A DNA stretch of 64,000 bases from the NCBI RefSeq assembly GCF_025961205.1, contig NZ_JAOQNH010000003.1, forward strand, positions 392,501-456,500. The letters run 5' to 3'. Position 1 is the first letter of the stretch. Each line of letters begins with the position of its first letter. A program made the position numbers and the translations under genes. Below the pieces are notes generated by a model. That model was not told the DNA's origin. It saw nothing but the letters and a program-made list of their open reading frames with translations, and ran no database searches. This document shows positions 62,462 to 64,000 of the stretch, piece by piece. The stretch is from Azospirillum fermentarium. Its GTDB lineage: Bacteria > Pseudomonadota > Alphaproteobacteria > Azospirillales > Azospirillaceae.

Positions 62462-64000
62462 TTACGCCGTCTTCACGCCGTTGAGGAAGGTTTCCACCGA
62501 TCCGCGCAGCTTGGTGCTTTCCCCGGCCAGCAGGCCGGCGGCGGACTGCACCGATCCGGCCATCTGGCCGGTGTTCTGGGCCGCGTCCACCACCTGCGCG
62601 ATGTTCGCCGCGACCTCGCGGGTGCCGGTGGCCGCCTGTTCCACGTTGCTGGCCACCTCCCGCATCGCCGCACCCTGTTCTTCGATGGCGCTGGCGATGA
62701 TGGTGGACATCTCGTGGATGTTGTTGATGACGGCGGTGATGCGCTGCATGGCGTCCGCCGCGTCGCGGGTTTCGCCCTGGATGGTTTGGACCTGGGCGGC
62801 GATGTCCTCGGTCGCCTTGGCGGTCTGGCCGGCCAGGGATTTCACCTCGCTTGCCACGACGGCGAAGCCCTTGCCGGCGTCCCCGGCGCGGGCGGCTTCG
62901 ATGGTGGCGTTCAGCGCCAGAAGGTTGGTCTGGCTGGCGATGGCGTTGATGAGGTTCACCACCTCGCCGATGCGCACGGCACTGTGGCCCAGGCTGGCCA
63001 TCGTCCGGTTGGTCTGCTCCACCTCGCTCACCGCGTCGGCGGCGATGCCGGCGGAACGGTTGACCTGGGTGGCGATCTCCTCGATGGACGCCGACAGTTC
63101 CGCCCCCGCCGAGGCGATGGCGGAGACGTTGGCGCCCGCCTGTTCGGCGGCGGCGGACACGGCGGCGCTCTGGCGCTGGGTTTCCTCGGCCACCGCGGTC
63201 ATGCTGCGGGCCATGTCGTCCATGGTGCCGGTTGCGGCGGTCACGCTGCCCAGCACCGCCGTCACCGTCATGTCGAAATCCTGCGTCAGCCCCTCCAGCC
63301 GCAGGCGGCGGGCCTCCCGCGCGGCGATCGCCGCCTTTTCCTCGGCCTCCAGCCGCAGGCGGTCGGCGATGCTGTGCTTGAACACCTCCACCGCGCGGGC
63401 GATGTCGCCGATCTCGTCGTGCCGGTCCCGGCCGGGAACGTCCACCGACACGTCGGATTGCGCCAGCCGGTCCATCACCCGGATCATTGCCGCGGTCGGC
63501 CGGGTGATCGACCGCACGATCAGGGTGGACAGAACCAGCGCCACCGCCAGACCGGCCGCCACCACCCCGGTATTGATCCAGAGCGTGGTGGTGAAATTGT
63601 TCTGCGCCGCCTGGTATTCCTGCTGCGCGACGCGGGTCTGAAGGGTGGTGTCCTCCTCCAGCGTCTTGGACAATGTGCGGAATTCCGGCATCAGCCCGTC
63701 CTCCACCGTGGCGCGGGCGCCCTGTGCGTCGCCGGCTTCCACAAAGCGCACCGCCTTTGCCAGATGGGTGCGGTAGCTGGGCAGGGTGGTTTCGACGACC
63801 TGCGCGATCCGCTGCTCTTCGGGGGTGAGGAAGGTGGCCTTGTACGCTCCCCAATAGGTGTCGATGTCGCGGTTCAGCCCGCCGATCTCGTCCGCATTCC
63901 GCTGAAGACCGGCCTTGTCCCCGGTGTAGGCCAGTCGCATGATCGCGGTCTGGATCATTCCAAGGTCGTGGGTCACGGCGTTGAGCTGCATCAGCGGCAC
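62462..64000 (-). CDS. Methyl-accepting chemotaxis protein (5' truncated by the window)
   Basis: Chemoreceptor whose N-terminus, including the first membrane helix, lies beyond the right edge; 512 residues are visible. They comprise a four-helix-bundle-type periplasmic domain (IQTAIMRLAYTGDKAGLQRN to about residue 130), the second membrane helix (TGVVAAGLAVALVLSTLIV), a HAMP region with DEIGDIARAVEVFKHS, and the signalling coiled coil with tip IASQTNLLALNATIEAARAG. The conserved GKGFAVVASEVKSLAGQTAK follows. Distinct from the receptor at 27134-29248, with which it shares only the cytoplasmic module. The start codon is not in the window. Confidence 0.95.
   Translation of the reverse strand: MPLMQLNAVTHDLGMIQTAIMRLAYTGDKAGLQRNADEIGGLNRDIDTYWGAYKATFLTPEEQRIAQVVETTLPSYRTHLAKAVRFVEAGDAQGARATVEDGLMPEFRTLSKTLEEDTTLQTRVAQQEYQAAQNNFTTTLWINTGVVAAGLAVALVLSTLIVRSITRPTAAMIRVMDRLAQSDVSVDVPGRDRHDEIGDIARAVEVFKHSIADRLRLEAEEKAAIAAREARRLRLEGLTQDFDMTVTAVLGSVTAATGTMDDMARSMTAVAEETQRQSAAVSAAAEQAGANVSAIASAGAELSASIEEIATQVNRSAGIAADAVSEVEQTNRTMASLGHSAVRIGEVVNLINAIASQTNLLALNATIEAARAGDAGKGFAVVASEVKSLAGQTAKATEDIAAQVQTIQGETRDAADAMQRITAVINNIHEMSTIIASAIEEQGAAMREVASNVEQAATGTREVAANIAQVVDAAQNTGQMAGSVQSAAGLLAGESTKLRGSVETFLNGVKTA

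Overview
The window is G+C-rich (about two thirds G+C in the lines I counted), densely packed, and has the gene content of a free-living or plant-associated alphaproteobacterium. The glnB-glnA pair behind a sigma-54 promoter, the ahpC-ahpF/oxyR pair, topA-dprA-plsY-pyrC'-pyrB, gltA-gltX-comEC, two chemoreceptors and a TreS-maltokinase fusion suggest Rhodospirillales/Azospirillaceae. This is inferred from gene order and protein style, not from a marker gene. Both ends cut through genes: a solute-binding protein on the left and a chemoreceptor on the right.

Layout. 1-7500: a peptide/nickel-type ABC import operon (binding protein, two permeases, two ATPases) with ATGA-type overlaps, running on into an alpha/beta hydrolase and a glycerate kinase. 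7501-8567: an IS3-family relic with both terminal repeats but a multiply deleted transposase, next to a truncated unknown frame. 8568-10955: glnA, glnB, a near-consensus sigma-54 promoter and a divergent tRNA-His. 11113-13924: an HpcH/HpaI aldolase, NAD(P)H-hydrate repair enzyme and an ACT-domain protein. 14016-21686: an LprI/SPOR-like secreted protein, the AhpF/AhpC peroxidase pair with a divergent OxyR, a glycine-zipper lipoprotein, an orphan LivF-like ATPase, an unknown protein and a TauE-type permease. 21819-27075: a small membrane protein, gltA, gltX and comEC. 27134-30412: a chemoreceptor and an orphan TRAP-type binding protein. 30988-40760: recJ, a double cyclic-nucleotide-binding protein, topA, dprA, plsY, a dihydroorotase homologue lacking its metal HxH motif, and pyrB. 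40870-43400: a MarR regulator, rimO and an HNH nuclease.

43664-57769 is an alpha-glucan/trehalose locus (treS-mak, glgB, glgX, all plus strand). It is split by a minus-strand type I secretion block (about 49.3-55.4 kb): ABC exporter, HlyD-type adaptor, a small RTX-repeat protein, and three tandem paralogues of a family I do not recognise. The RTX gene and the paralogues are clearly more A+T-rich than their neighbours. This block is the best candidate in the window for an undescribed system.

57858-64000: a divergent receiver-domain protein, a ModA-like binding protein, a redox operon (45-codon membrane ORF, cytochrome b561, SHP-type cytochrome c, diheme cytochrome c), a fumarylacetoacetase-family hydrolase and the truncated chemoreceptor. 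No rRNA genes, CRISPR arrays, intact transposons or prophage genes were seen.
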